Source: Leptoclinus maculatus (lineage: Eukaryota > Chordata > Actinopteri > Perciformes > Stichaeidae). Taken from it: a DNA stretch of 64,000 nt. Where the stretch lies: assembly GCA_032191485.1 (NCBI GenBank), contig JAVDOI010000020.1, positions 875,001 to 939,000 on the forward strand. Reading direction: 5' to 3'. A program made the translations under genes and the position numbers. The notes below the pieces were generated by a model. The model was not told where the DNA came from. It searched no databases and saw nothing but the letters and a program-made list of their open reading frames with translations. Below are positions 27,841 through 40,700 of the stretch, piece by piece (position 1 is the stretch's first letter; every line of letters starts with the position of its first letter).

Positions 27841-30234
27841 GGCCACGTCCACACTACTCCGTTTCCATTTGAAGACACATATGTTTTGCTACGTTTACAC
27901 TGAGCGTCCACACTACGCCGGCGTTTCCGAGCACCGAAAACGGAGGAGTTTGAAAACGCTCCCGAGGACGGATAAGTTTGAAAACGCAGAGGTTGCGTCT
28001 TCGTGTGGACGGTCGAAAACGGATAAGTTTGGAAATGATGACGCCCACACCCGCGTTCGCTACTTGATTGGTTCTTAGAGTCATGACGTGTCCAACAACA
28101 TTGATTACCGATCGACTACCAGGTTAATTTAACATGGACAACTGATTACAAGTGTTGCTGACCTTGTTGTCTTTACTAGCAGCTGTTGTTCAGTAAAAGT
28201 CTGCATTTCTGCAGAGGAAGCCGCTGTTATTGGAGCGATTAGCGGCGTGACCAGCGGCATTATCAGCGGCCGTCTGAAGTCACTGTTAGCGGCTTTAGGG
28301 AGGGTGATGGACACAAAACGGAGGACTTTCCTTTACTTATTAATGCTTATTTTGTTCTGCACAAATATTGTGAAGTCCGCATATAAAATGTAAAGGAACA
28401 AAACAGTAATTGCCTTCCAGTAGGACAGAGACTTCAGACACCAGCAGAGCTACGAGTGAGAACAGACAACAACGAAACCGAGGAAACGAGTGAGAGACGT
28501 GTGTTGACCTCATTTATGACCCATAATCTAGTAAACCTTTATGTGTAAGTGTTGATATTGAAGTCAATTTGATGTGTGAGAGAGAGAGATAGAGCAAGAC
28601 CCACAGCGCTGTAACTAAGTCTGAAAAATAAAACTTCTAAAACTTTCCACGAAATGTGTCTGTTTGAGTTTATATATTTCAGTCTTGGTATTACTGGATC
28701 TCAGTGCTGCATTCGACACGGTCGACCATGACATACTACTAGAAAGACTAAAACTCTGGGTGGGACTCTCTGGGACAGCACTCAACTGGTTTGAATCCTA
28801 CTTGAAGGACAGAGAATACTTTGTGTCTGTAGCTAATTACACATCAGAGCTGACTAAAATGACATGTGGTGTTCCCCAAGGTTCAATACTGGGGCCTCTT
28901 CTGTTCAACATCTACATGCTTCCACTAGCTCAGATTATGGAAAACAACAAAGTGTGTTATCATAATTATGCAGACGACACACAAATCTACATAACTATAT
29001 CACCAGGGGACTATAATCCCATACAAGAGCTGGTAAATGCATTGAACAAATCAACAACTGGATGTGCCAGAATGTTCTTCAATTAAACAAAGATAAAACA
29101 GAAGTAATAGTTTTTGGTACCAAGGACGAACGATTGAAAGTCAGCGCTCAGCTTCAATCACTGATGTTAAAAACCACAAACCAAGCCAGAAATCTAGGTG
29201 TAGTTATGGATTCAGACCTCAACCTGAACAGCCATATCAAGACAATTACATAATCAGCCTCCTATCACCTGAAGAACATATCAAGGGTTAGAGGACTTAT
29301 GTCTCAACAGGACTTGTAAAAACTTGTCCATGCATTTATCTTCAGTAGACTGGACTACTGTAACGGTGTGTTTACAGGTCTCTGTAACAAGTCATTCAGA
29401 ACGCTGCAGCTCGAGTCCTCACTAAGACCTAGAAAGTGGATCACATCACTCCAGTTCTGAGGTCTTTGCACTGGCTTCCTGTCCAACAAAGAATTGACTT
29501 TAAAATCCTGCTGTTGGTTTATAAAGCACTGAATGGTTTAGGGCCAAAATACATCTCTGATCTGCTGCTACCTTATGAACCATCCCGACCCCTTAGGTGG
29601 TCTGGGACCGGTCTACTTCCTGTTCCCAGAGTCAGAACTAAACATGGAGAAGCAGCGTTCAGTTGTTCTGCTCCACATATCTGGAACAAAGTCCAGAAAG
29701 CTGCAGGTCTGCTGAGACCCTCAGCTCCTTTAAATCAAGACTGAAGACTTTTCTGTTTGCTGCCTTTAATTGAACCACATTCAAGGATATTAATCAATTT
29801 CTGCATTTTACTACTGTGTTTTATTTCTTACACTGCTTTTTAGTGTTTTAATGAATGTTCTTCATTGTGTTTAAATCTCCTTTTCTTTTGCCTTATGTTT
29901 TGATGCTTTTAATGGTTTTATGTGAAGCACTTTGAATTACCTTGTTGTTGAAATGTGCTATACAAATAAACTTGCCTTGCCTTGCCTATAGAGGAAGATT
30001 TTAGTGAAGATCTTAAGTATCAAACACGACCTTTCATTATTAAAGACTACTTTATTACTCTGTCGTATTTTTTTAACTTAGCAACCAATCTACTTCCTGT
30101 TTACATCGGCACCATCACGCCCAGTGAACGTGAAGAGTCACGTGATATTCGTTTTCAGGCGTTTTAGTCTGGACGGAGATCTTCTCGAAAACGATGCTGA
30201 AACGCCGTGTAGACGGAGTAGTGTGGACATGGCC
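27841..30234. mobile_element. DNA transposon with terminal inverted repeats, L2-interrupted
   Basis: The left end begins GGCCACGTCCACACTACTCC. The right end, reverse complemented, begins GGCCATGTCCACACTACTCC. The termini match at 19 of the first 20 positions. The three bases TCA flank both sides, a possible 3-bp target duplication. Sub-terminal GAAAACGGA and GGATAAGTTTG motifs are repeated near the left end. No transposase is readable, so the element is probably non-autonomous. The 3-bp duplication would fit a PIF/Harbinger-type element, but the family is not proven. An L2 fragment is nested inside. A piece of the right half (AACCAATCTACTTCCTGTTT...CACCATCACGCCCAG) recurs in reverse at 62385-62465. 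Confidence 0.75.
28682..29987 (+). mobile_element. L2-type LINE, 5'-truncated copy 1
   Basis: The reverse transcriptase starts at VLLDLSAAFDTVDHDILLER. It includes the conserved GVPQGSILGPLLFNIY and the catalytic block CYHNYADDTQIYI (YADD). Further on come MDHITPVLRSLHWLPVQQR and KILLLVYKALNGLGPKYISD, the C-terminal region shared by L2/Maui elements. The 3' end is GTGCTATACAAATAAACTTG followed by TTGCC repeats. Frameshifts and stops (near 29085, 29250 and 29430) break the frame. The 5' half, including the endonuclease, is absent. It lies inside the TIR-bearing DNA transposon. Confidence 0.93.
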
Positions 30235-30254
30235 TCACAGCAGCCTCGCGCAGG

Positions 30255-30484
30255 TTCGGACCACCTACCTCTTTAACATACAGATACAGAAATACAGAAA
30301 TAAATAAATGACGGTGAAAAGAATTGTAGAAATAGATTTATTTATTTATGTCTTGTTTATCAACTTTTATTTATTTATTCCAGCATTCATTTATTCTTTT
30401 ATTTATTAATTTCTGTATTTATTTATACATTTATTTATACTTAAGACATTTTTCGTCCTCCGTAGTGTGCTTATTTATATTCAT
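30255..30484. repeat. ATTT-rich low-complexity sequence
   Basis: Repeated TTTATTTATT and its complement ATAAATAAATG occur, possibly part of an unclassified element, since TACAGAAATAAATAAATG reappears inverted as TTTCTGTATTTATTTAT. Confidence 0.6.
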
Positions 30485-30487
30485 ATG

Positions 30488-30700
30488 TGATATTACATTA
30501 CATTAAGCAGACGCTTTTATCCAAAGCGACTTACAATTCAGATCCTATCACACCGTAGGCGCAGCTACGGGAGCAGTTTTGGTGTTAAGTGTCTTGCTCA
30601 AGGACACCTCGACATGCGACTAGCGGAGCCGGGGATCGAACCTCCGATCCTCTGATTGAAGGACGGCCCTGCTCGTCGGCCACTTAGCCACAGTTGCCCA
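30488..30700 (-). repeat. tRNA-derived SINE with TTTGGATAAAAGCGTCTGC tail
   Basis: On the minus strand the head reads GGCAACTGTGGCTAAGTGG, with B box GGTTCGATCCCCGGC. This is followed by CCTTGAGCAAGACACTTAAC and the tail GTCGCTTTGGATAAAAGCGT. The head is shared with the SINEs at 198-485 and 36652-36899, but the tail differs, so two SINE subfamilies are present. Confidence 0.85.
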
Positions 30701-31211
30701 TGATATGTTAATCTTGTTAATCTAAAATACCTTTATTATGAGTTTAGTTGTATTCAGTGAAGCCAAGTTAACTGTTTGTTTGTATATATTGTGTATATAT
30801 ATTTTTGGTTACACGTGTAGCAGGGCCACTCTTGTAAATACACATATATGTATAGTTTTTCGTGGCTGCCTCCTAACACTTTCCAAGCCACTCCGGTCAG
30901 GCTTCCTCACAAAGTCAGAATTTTATACAACTGAACACAGCAAAAACGGAATGATGTTTTTGGCCCCATAATATATATAGAACTTAAAGTTGGTGCGCAC
31001 CTCGTAGCTTGTCTGTACAGTGCTGCAGAGACTATAGAACAGCTGACAGCATCCTACCGACTGAATAGGGGACAGACACAAAGCAGTCAAAGCATGCTCA
31101 GTTCTCTTTCGAGTAACTGGATGTGTTCAGATCTGCATTCTTCTGTGTGTGTAGGAGTGGTCGGGATTTAAGCATGTGTGTTATTGATGTGCATACATCT
31201 ACTCTGTCTGC

Positions 31212-31277
<66 letters not shown>

Positions 31278-32531
31278 ATGGCCACCTGCTGCAATAGGTG
31301 GGTACACTCTGTCTTTGTTCTCAGCAGATGGAAGTAGATGAAAAATAGCTGCTTCAAAGGTCAGTGAAGGTTCAGACAGGACGGGAATAGAATCGACAAC
31401 CACGTCTTTCTTTTCGGCTCCATTCAGCTTTTTTACAAAACACTGGTCTAGTTCAGCAGGGGTGAAACAGCTGGTCTCCTCTTTCATAATCTCTATTGAC
31501 CCGTTTTAAACACTGAAGGTGTGATGATCCCTTTGAAGAGGTCCTGTCTTTTGATTGAATCAGATTCAGAGATCATTTTATGATCTCTAACAACATCTAT
31601 TGTGATTGCAATAAAATATGAACTAAACATTGGCAGTGACCATGAACCGTCAGACGCTGAATCACCCAATATGAGCATAATTCCAAGTAATACTAGGCTG
31701 ATTAACCAATCACATGCTAGGCATTCATATATTAGTGTTTTGGAACTCTACCACCTGGAACAGTTGGCGAAACACAACGGTTTTGTGAAAAAAAGCTAGC
31801 ATCAGTTTCCTACATGTTGTGGTTTCAGTAAGCAGTAAACAACCACACGGTTGATTATCCTGAACCATGACACTGAGGTTCCTTCAACCAGAGCATGACA
31901 ATTTCTAGAACAGTGGCAGAAGGGGTCGTTAACATGTTACATTTAAGCCTTGCAGCTTTCATCCACTGATGCAAAGTGCTCGGGGGGGAGGGTTACGTTC
32001 ATGTCGCCTGCCGCTAAGGAAACAAAACCTGTGACAATGTTAATGAAGCTGTGGTAAGGAAATGGATTTCCAGAACCATCAATCCCTCACAGTAGCTTTA
32101 CTGCTCAATTTGTCTGTGGAAAAAGTCTTGAGTTTGTCTGACATTTCAACCTGATGTCATGACAGAACGGGTGAAGCTGCTGTGGAGCTTATTGGTTCAT
32201 TCTTGTCATACGACCTGTTGTGCTCTTGCTGTATTCAAAAAGTTGGGATTGAGATCAGACGGACGTATCTGAAAAAATAGGCCTAACAGACGTAAAATCA
32301 ACATTTAGTTTTGGTTTCACACAGGACACGAACAGTGGACTCCTGGGTGAAAGTCCACCAAACCCTCCCAATAACCCTTAGAGGACCTGTTTGCTACTCT
32401 TTATTATACCACAAACCTTTCAATAACACCGCTCAATATACTCACTCGTTCTGTGCTACCCTCATTCTACTACGCCACTTGCTCTGACCGCATGTAGAAA
32501 ATATATTCATAAACTGTCCATATTCCAGAAC
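30701..32531. other. no gene seen; (TG)n at 31214-31278
   Basis: An interrupted TG repeat spans 31214-31278, with GCGTGC variants in the middle. The rest shows no exons or recognised repeats. Confidence 0.5.
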
Positions 32532-33377
32532 TTTCTTCAATTATACAAAGATAAAACAGAAGTAATAGTTTTTGGTACCAAGGACGAACGATTGAAAGTC
32601 AGCGCTCAGCTTCAATCACTGATGTTAAAAACCTCAAACCAAGGCAGAAATCTAGGTGTAGTTATGGATTCAGACCTCAACCTGAACAGCCATATCAAGA
32701 CAATTACATAATCAGCCTCCTATCACCTGAAGAACATATCAAGGGTTAGAGGACTTATGTCTCAACAGGACTTGTAAAAACTTGTCCATGCATTTATCTT
32801 CAGTAGACTGGACTACTGTAACGGTGTGTTTACAGGTCTCTGTAACAAGTCATTCAGAACGCTGCAGCTCGAGTCCTCACTAAGACCTAGAAAGTGGATC
32901 ACATCACTCCAGTTCTGAGGTCTTTACACTGGCTTCCTGTCCAACAAAGAATTGACTTTAAAATCCTGCTGTTGGTTTATAAAGCACTGAATGGTTTAGG
33001 GCCAAAATACATCTCTGATCTGCTGCTACCTTATGAACCATCCCGACCCCTTAGGTGGTCTGGGACCGGTCTACTTCCTGTTCCCAGAGTCAGAACTAAA
33101 CATGGAGAAGCAGCGTTCAGTTGTTCTGCTCCACATATCTGGAACAAAGTCCAGAAAGCTGCAGGTCTGCTGAGACCCTCAGCTCCTTTAAATCAAGACT
33201 GAAGACTTTTCTGTTTGCTGCCTTTAATTGAATTGAATGTTTTAATGAATGTTCTTAATTGTTTTTAAATCTCTTTTCTTTTGCCTTATATTTTGATGCT
33301 TTTAATGGTTTTATGTGAAGCACTTTGAATTACCTTGTTGTTGAAATGTGCTATACAATTAAACTTGCCTTGCCTTC
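32532..33377 (+). mobile_element. L2-type LINE, 5'-truncated copy 2
   Basis: It is almost identical to 29078-29987 of copy 1, including the same internal stops (ATTACATAATCAG, GACTTGTAAAAAC, AAGACCTAGAAAG). It therefore comes from the same defective lineage. It starts further downstream than copy 1 and lacks roughly 90 bp of the 3' untranslated part (after TTTAATTGAA). It ends in the same GTGCTATACAA...CTTGCC tail. The C-terminal open stretch of about 100 codons (32894-33202) is identical in sequence to that of copy 1. Confidence 0.93.
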
Positions 33378-36300
33378 AATATATGTGTGGTTTGCAGAAA
33401 CGTATGAAGCCACATTTGATCCTTCCTGCCGTTCCATATACCTGCATTGTACCTCTCCACTTTGGTCTGCTGGTCTGATGTGTCAACATAACATTCATTA
33501 GAGCGCAGAGGAAAAGCTCCGTCCTACCACATGTGATCTATCTAAATATCTCTTCCTTATCTCTCCGGGCTCATTTCCATTTCAGAGAGAGGAAAGCTGA
33601 CAGATGTGGATCTTTTTCTGCCTGCTTAGCATTTACATCTCACATCAGTGCTCAGCTTCTTTAAAGGCTCTGCTGGCCTCTCCTCCCTTTCTGAATGTCC
33701 TGCTATGGTTCCCTTCCTAATTTCTCATTTTCATCTCGCTTGGTATTCTTTCTTACTTTCTTATTTTTCTCATGATTACTTTGCTGACTTCTTGATTTGT
33801 TTGATTTCCCAAAAACGTAAAGCTGCTAAAGTCGGTGTCACAATGTGATGATTATTGTGTTGTGTCCAACATGATCTCAGTTTGTGCTCATTTCACGTAT
33901 TTCTGTGAGACCAGGTTGCGTCGCTGCTTATAAAGCTGCGCTAATTGATTTTTTGGCCACTAAGGGGCAGTGGAACACGCTGAAATCATTAACATATGAT
34001 CACCTAATAAAGTTGTCTTGGACAACATGTTAACAAACCGTTACCTATTCAAACACCCAGCAGACACAGAGCTACATCTGCTCTACAGAGGTGTTATAGA
34101 AATACACATTACCTGAAGGCAACTGGTGCGGTGTGCAAAATCAGTTCAATGTTTTGGCTTCAAAAATAAGGGGCAGCGAAACGCAATGGACCCCCCCTCA
34201 CATTCTGTGGACTTGGGACTTTATTGCGCGTTTGTTTGCAATCTATTGGAGCATCACAAACATCATTCATTCATTTAATTCAAAGCTTCACACACCAAAG
34301 CCATGGTGTCATTATAATCACTCTGCCTGTTTTACATGTGTTGTCCACTGGATGGCGCAGTAGAGCAGATGAAGCACCATGAAGCTTCAGTGAACCGATT
34401 GGATGGAAAGCTTCACTGCTTCATGAAGCTTCATCTCACCATCACTAGTCACACCCAACTGGTAATTCCAAGACTATTTAGGGACACCAGTATTTAGAAT
34501 AGGCAAACAATTATAAATTCATACTGCATGCAAAAAACTGCATGTTTTCTTTTCGGGATTATCACAGAGAGGACTTGTCTGTAGACGGGAGACTTGGCAG
34601 TTGGTACCATTGAACCCATTTTGAGTCACATATCTTGAGTTGAGAGGTCAAAGGAATTTGGCTATGCCAGTGTTGTAATGGGAAAAATATATTTTGTATC
34701 ATGAAATGTTCTTTAACAGATGAACAACAAAGAGAAAGAGGAGAACACTGACAAAACGCAGCAGTCCTGCAAAGTAGACAATCAATTCATGAGCCCAGTG
34801 TCTGGTTTAGTTTGGAACTGATCACACGCTCCCAGAGTTGAATGAAAGGTGAAGAGACACTGTCTCCTTTGTCTGTGTGATGAGTTTGGGACAGACCATA
34901 AAACCATAAACTAGTTCCGAGTTGAACATACCTGGCATGAGTCCAGATATGAACGACAGCTAGGATGTAAACAGAATCTACTCTCTGTCTATGATTTATC
35001 TCAAGGCGTGAACCTGTGTTTGCTTAAATGATGTGATGTTCCTGTACGATGTTGAAGCTTCCAACACAGACACTGACTGAGTGGCTGTGTTGCATTCTTC
35101 CCTTGCAAGCGAATAAACAGAACAAGACAACTTTGAATCTTCTGAAGACTACATTATTGATTTGTGAACAAAACTCTCTTCTCCCGATTAACATAGAAAT
35201 ATTCTACCACAGTGTTTCCTTTTCCAAATTGTAGCCTAACTCTGGACCTCATTTAGCCTCCTTCTCTACTGTGGATTCCTGAGGTCACCAATATCTTCAG
35301 TGTAGCTTTAAGAGTGAGCCCTCTTTAGGCTCTGAAAAACGTTATGTCGGTCAGATCGCTAACATTATGCACTTAAGAGATAAATAATACTTTTCCATAC
35401 TCATCTACTTCACCCTTTATATTATCCATTTTTTCAGTTCTTCCTCAACCTAAAGAGTTATTGACTCAAGGTCCACATACTAGATTTCTTCCTGAGCTTT
35501 CTACTGCACCAAAGTCCATCTGCTGACGAAGGCCACAAGATGTCTGAGAGCTTGTATCCAATGTATTGATAACAGTGGTAGTAGAAGTTTGAATTTAAAA
35601 AGAGGTTATTCAAATAAAAGTCAGAATAGAGATAGATGTATTTTAGGGAGTGGAGGGCAGTCTCCCAGAAATATCACAATACATCAAAACATTGCAAATA
35701 ACACGCTTTTAACGTCCTAAGATTCCAGACTTGAATCTGTTAAACACATTAACTCTGTGAGTAAATGCATAAAGTACACAGAGTGTCTATCAACATGTAA
35801 AGCCTTCATGTCCTGACGTGTGTTCAGATGTCCAAAGACAAAGGGAATACCAGAGAACATTGTGAAGAGCTGGACAGCAAGGAACCAGCCACAGCTCGTC
35901 ACCTTCAACATCAAAGTGTCAAATCAGTCACTCTATATTCCACAGTAAGGAGAAGTGTTGCCTTCACCTCTCAGAAACAGGGTGTGTGACCTTTCACCAT
36001 CATCACCTTAAACACAAACATGATGTAGTGTATGCCTATCTATCTGGTTTATAAGACACTGGACGTTAGTACACACCGCTGTTGTACTTACTAGTACACA
36101 TGGCGACCGGTTCTGCCACAGTTCTAGAAACAGTAACCTATCGGTCAAGCTCCGGTAAACAAGCACAGCACTGCCATCATGTGGCCAGAGATAAACTCAC
36201 CGGATGTTGGTTTTGGCTCATGGTCAGTCAGCTCACATTTCAGTTCAAAAACACAAATCTTGAGGACATTTTGAATGCCATCTGGAACAAAACTTCATGA

Positions 36301-36651
36301 ACCAAGGAGAGCAAAGAGCTGACTGAATGAGCCAATAACCGGTGTTCAGTATGTGTGCAGGGCAGCTGGTAACGTGGGATTAGTGCACAGAAAGCTGTCA
36401 GGACAAATAACACATTCACGTGTTTAACTATACACTTTAATAACTTACTAATATGTTTAGGGCTCACACATTGAACACAACAGCACAGGACAAACGTTTG
36501 TTAAGTTAAAGTAGTATTAATATATTATATAAAGTGCAAGATGATGGATGGATGGACTTTATCTACTTGAAACTTGTGGAAAAGTCTTGATTCAAGGTCC
36601 ACTTTCTACATTTGTTCCAGAGCTTTCAGCTGACTAGATGGATTCTAGACC
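33378..36651. other. no gene seen; hAT-like end near 34350-34445
   Basis: GAAGCTTCATGAAGC-type palindromic sequence ending CACCATCACTAGTCAC at 34355-34450 resembles the terminus of a non-autonomous hAT element. The other end was not found. The remainder shows nothing I can support. Confidence 0.35.
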
Positions 36652-36899
36652 AACGGGCGACTGTGGTTCAGTGGTAGAGCAGAGTCGTCCTTCAATCAGA
36701 GAATCGGCAGTTTGATTCCCGGCTCCGCTAGTCCGTGCCGATGTGTCCTGGAGCAAGACACTTAAAGTGAATGTTAGAGTCCTGATAGGCAGGTGGTACC
36801 TTGCATGGTGGCTCCCGTCATCAGTGTGAGAATGGGTGAATGATGACATGAAGTGTTAAAGCGCTTTGAGTGGTCGGAAGACTACAGTCCATTTACCAT
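36652..36899 (+). repeat. tRNA-derived SINE, near full length
   Basis: The tRNA-like head GGCGACTGTGGTTCAGTGG, with an A-box-like GTGGTAGAGC and B-box-like GTTTGATTCCCGGCTCC, is followed by CAAGACACTTAA, GCAGGTGGTACCTTGCATGG, GAATGGGTGAATGATGACAT and AAAGCGCTTTGAGTGGTCGG. It is the best preserved SINE in the window. Confidence 0.88.
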
Positions 36900-37682
36900 T
36901 GTCCCCCTGAACCCTGAACCCTCAGGGACTGAACTGACGTCACCTGTTGAGTGTGAGAGGCTGTGAACAGCACTTTGCTGCAACATATTACATGTTACGT
37001 TATGTACAACTGTGTTACTCCCTGATTTGAACATCTTCTAGGCTCTCGTCTTATGAGATGAGGTAAAATAATCTGTTTACTCAGTTTTGTTTCAAAACAG
37101 CTTCAATGACAAAATGAAACGTGTCAAATCTGTGTCATATCGTCTCTGCTTGCATTTCTCTGCTTGCATGTGTTTTGATGTTCCATCTTGAATCCTTAAT
37201 ATTTCAGTGTAAATGGAATATGCCAGACCGGACACCCATGTGCCGTCCTCTTGGTTTACGTCTCCTGCTTCCACTAGTAACCGTGTTTAATGATGAATGT
37301 AGCAGACTTACGGAAAGTGTTCAGAGTCCTCAAACACTCGATGATCTGACAGTGGGACAGAACTAAACCCTCACAGACTTTGCGGGATCGTACCTGAAAG
37401 TCTGTGAAGCCTTGAGTGTGGAGATTGGGCCTAATGCTGCCGTGTCTGCTGGATTTGTAACTAAACTAATACTTTATAAGGTTAATATGTCAGATGTTAT
37501 TCAATGAATGCAGATTTAATTTGTTGAAATACGTATAACTAGAAGAAAATAGGTAAAGGGTTCATATTTAGGGAGAAAATTAGTTGTTATTTTTGTGATA
37601 TCCAGAAAATAAATACCAACTTTGGGTGTCTATGCATTTCAATGAAAAAAAACAAAAGGCAAATTATTCTTTTATGTTAGTT
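36900..37682. other. no feature recognised; 3' flank of zcchc4
   Basis: Nothing coding is supported. The zcchc4 3' end faces this stretch. Confidence 0.4.
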
Positions 37683-37688
37683 TTTAAT
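37683..37688 (-). promoter_or_regulatory. candidate ATTAAA polyadenylation signal of zcchc4
   Basis: ATTAAA on the minus strand lies about 98 bp downstream of the zcchc4 stop codon. Position and hexamer fit a polyadenylation signal, but there is no transcript evidence. Confidence 0.35.
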
Positions 37689-37785
37689 CTACAACAACAC
37701 TTGCCAACACTGTTAAGAACAGTATTCGAGTTCATATAAAACAACTTGTTGTCACAGCTGACGGGAGACTGCATGAAGGCTGAGG

Positions 37786-40700
37786 TCACTTGGACAGAGC
37801 AGCGAGCTTCTGTGCTCTGCGAGCGGCTCCAGACTTCCTCTTGGCTTTATGCTTCAACAGGGGACGATGGGATCCAGGTTTAACTCCACTCTTGGCATTG
37901 GACCGATGGCTGGAGGGGCAAAACACAGACAAGACACACCGACGTAGAAGAACAAGTTAAGACGTGGAAATATTAGTGCTGGGCAACGATTAACATTTTT
38001 AATCTCGATTAATCTCATTGTTATGCGCAAAATTCAATAATGAATTCAAAAGTAGTGTATTGCGCACTTTTATTTTAAAAGCATGTTTTTTTATGTTTGT
38101 TAAATTTTCAGTAGCAATAACTAAATGATATGCTTATTATACATATTACAAACAAAAACACTTTAAAAACTCTAAAAAAAAAAATGATTTAAATGAATAA
38201 TTTATTTTTTGGTATTTTGGTCAGACACTATGCAACGCTGATTACCGTAATATGTGTGGCATTTGTTATAAATGTACGTTGGTACATAGAGGGTGATAAG
38301 AAGCTGTACATGGAGGGACTTAGGACCCAGGGGAGTGTAGGTGAAGGAAGAGACGCCACACAAACAGCTGTTCACCGCTCACTGCCTTCTTGTGTTAAAA
38401 ATGTCCGCTTAATAATAAAAATAAAACTGCGTTAACGCGCGATAAAATAATTGTCGGTGTTAATGAATGAATGCGTTAACGCGCTAATAACGCATAAATG
38501 GTGAATGTTATTGGCACATTGACGGAGCCCACTCACCTGATCCTGTGTGTGTCTTTGAGAGGACACGCTTTGCGTTTGTGCTCCAGGCTGCCACAGTTGA
38601 AGCAGCCCTCCTGTCCTTCACCGAGTCCACATGGGTGACCTGGGAGGGCACAGCGGCCACAGCGCTGGCAGTGTCTCCAGGCTTAGAGGGAGGACAAAGA
38701 AACACGCACATCAATCGGAGACAACAGATAAAGTGGTGCGACGACTTTTGCTAGTCTTGACAAGTAGTATCCAATGTGTAGACATTTACGTACATGGTTT
38801 CACACATTTCTCACACACAGAGCAGTGCTTCCATTCTCGGCCGTCCTGGAGACACAGAGAGAAGCACAAGTTGTAACGTACGTCTTCATTAGAGACAGCA
38901 GAATGTATGCAGTAGTGGTTTTATACCTTGGATGGACAGACGTTGCATTTAGCACAGTGCTTGTTGAGGGACAACACAAATCTCTGACACAGGGGGCAAA
39001 ATCTAAAAGGAGGAAGAGAAGAGAACAAACGTGGTTCTTACAGCGAGTTACATCCGACATCGAAAGCTTCGTCAGATTGTTCATTTTGTCTTTGATAGTA
39101 AGTCAGAACTTACTTTAAACTTGTTGTATTTTGCTTGTGTTATAACAATCTTAAACAGCTGTTGGGCTGGTTTACTTTAATAAACAAAAGAGTGTGCACT
39201 GTCTCTAGCAAAAAAAACAAGACATACATTTCTAAAAGTATGTAAACGGTATCATTACCATCAGCTGGTGAGGATACCTTTTGATATTGTTTGATAATAT
39301 CATTTTTTGGTATCGCAGTTGAAAGTAATGGTATTGTATTGACGGTACTCAGGGTCAAATAGTTCCACATAGGGCTGCAACAACGAATCGATAAAATCGA
39401 TAAAATTCGATTATTAAAAGAGTTGGCAACGAATTTCATTATTGATTCGTTGTGTCGCTCAATAAGTCGCGGAGATGTTTGAGTATAAAAAAAAAAAAGA
39501 AGAGCGGATCGGAGGTAGAGGAAAGACCACCGGAGAGAAACGTAACGTTGTTCTGAAACACATGGCGGAGGCAGAGAAATCAGTACGACCTAAGTCATCC
39601 AAGGTGCGGAGCATTTCACACTAAATAAATCTAAAAAGTGTGTTAATTGCAAGATATGCAAAAGCGACATGGCACGGGAGCACCACGGTGATGATTCAGC
39701 ACCTAAAACGTAAACATGGTGGAGCCCTTGATGAGGAGGAAGGGAGTTCAACAGCAGGGTAAGTCACTACAGAATCCTACTTCTGTTCCGTTTTGAAGTG
39801 AGGAACTAGGAGCGTTCGATGTGCGGATCCGCCCGGTGTCCGCAGCGACGACAAGTTAGCGTTAGCTCGTTAATAACAGTAGTAAAGCAGGGGTGGTGTA
39901 GTTTACAAGACTAAAGACACGTTTTTATTCACTCGCCTTTTTTTATCCGATTCATCGATTAATCGAAGAAATAATCGACAGATTAATCGATTATTAAAAT
40001 AATCGTTAGTTGCAGCCCTAGTTCCACAACGTTCTAATATTAGAAGGATAAAGGATATGCTTGTAAAAGTGGATTCATGCAACCATGGAAAATCTGTGTA
40101 TGCAACTAAAACTTCTACTTGCTTATATCTATTTCTCTGATGTTTTTACAACTGAAATTAACGCCACACAGTTGTATGATTCCGCCAACCAGTCTGTCCA
40201 AAATGTCATCCCTTCATTATTTTATCGTCATATTAGTTCCTAGTTATGGCCAAAAATGGGTTTTGTGAGGTCACAGTGACCTTTGACCACCTAATTCTAA
40301 TCAGTTCATCCTTGAGTCAGAAACATAAAGCCTCTGGTCACATGTCTGGAGACATAATAAAACACCTAACATTACCAACAATGTAGAACACGGATCTCTT
40401 AAACTCAGTAATTATAGAATTATAGAGCCAGGTATGAACATAGTGAGACATTCTAGACAGTGCTCTCTGGTGACCTACCTTTACCTTCTGTACTGAAATG
40501 TGCCGTCATTAATCGTCCGACATGTTCATCTATACTGAATTATGGAAGATTATAGTGTGTTGATACCTGTAGCCCTCGTCTTTGGGCAGGACAACGTCTT
40601 TGGGTGAAATGTTAGTGAAGAGTCTGACAGGAGACTGCTTCCTGCCCGTCTTCCCGTGTTTGTACAGAGGATGGTTGTCATAGTCCACCTGGAAACAAAC

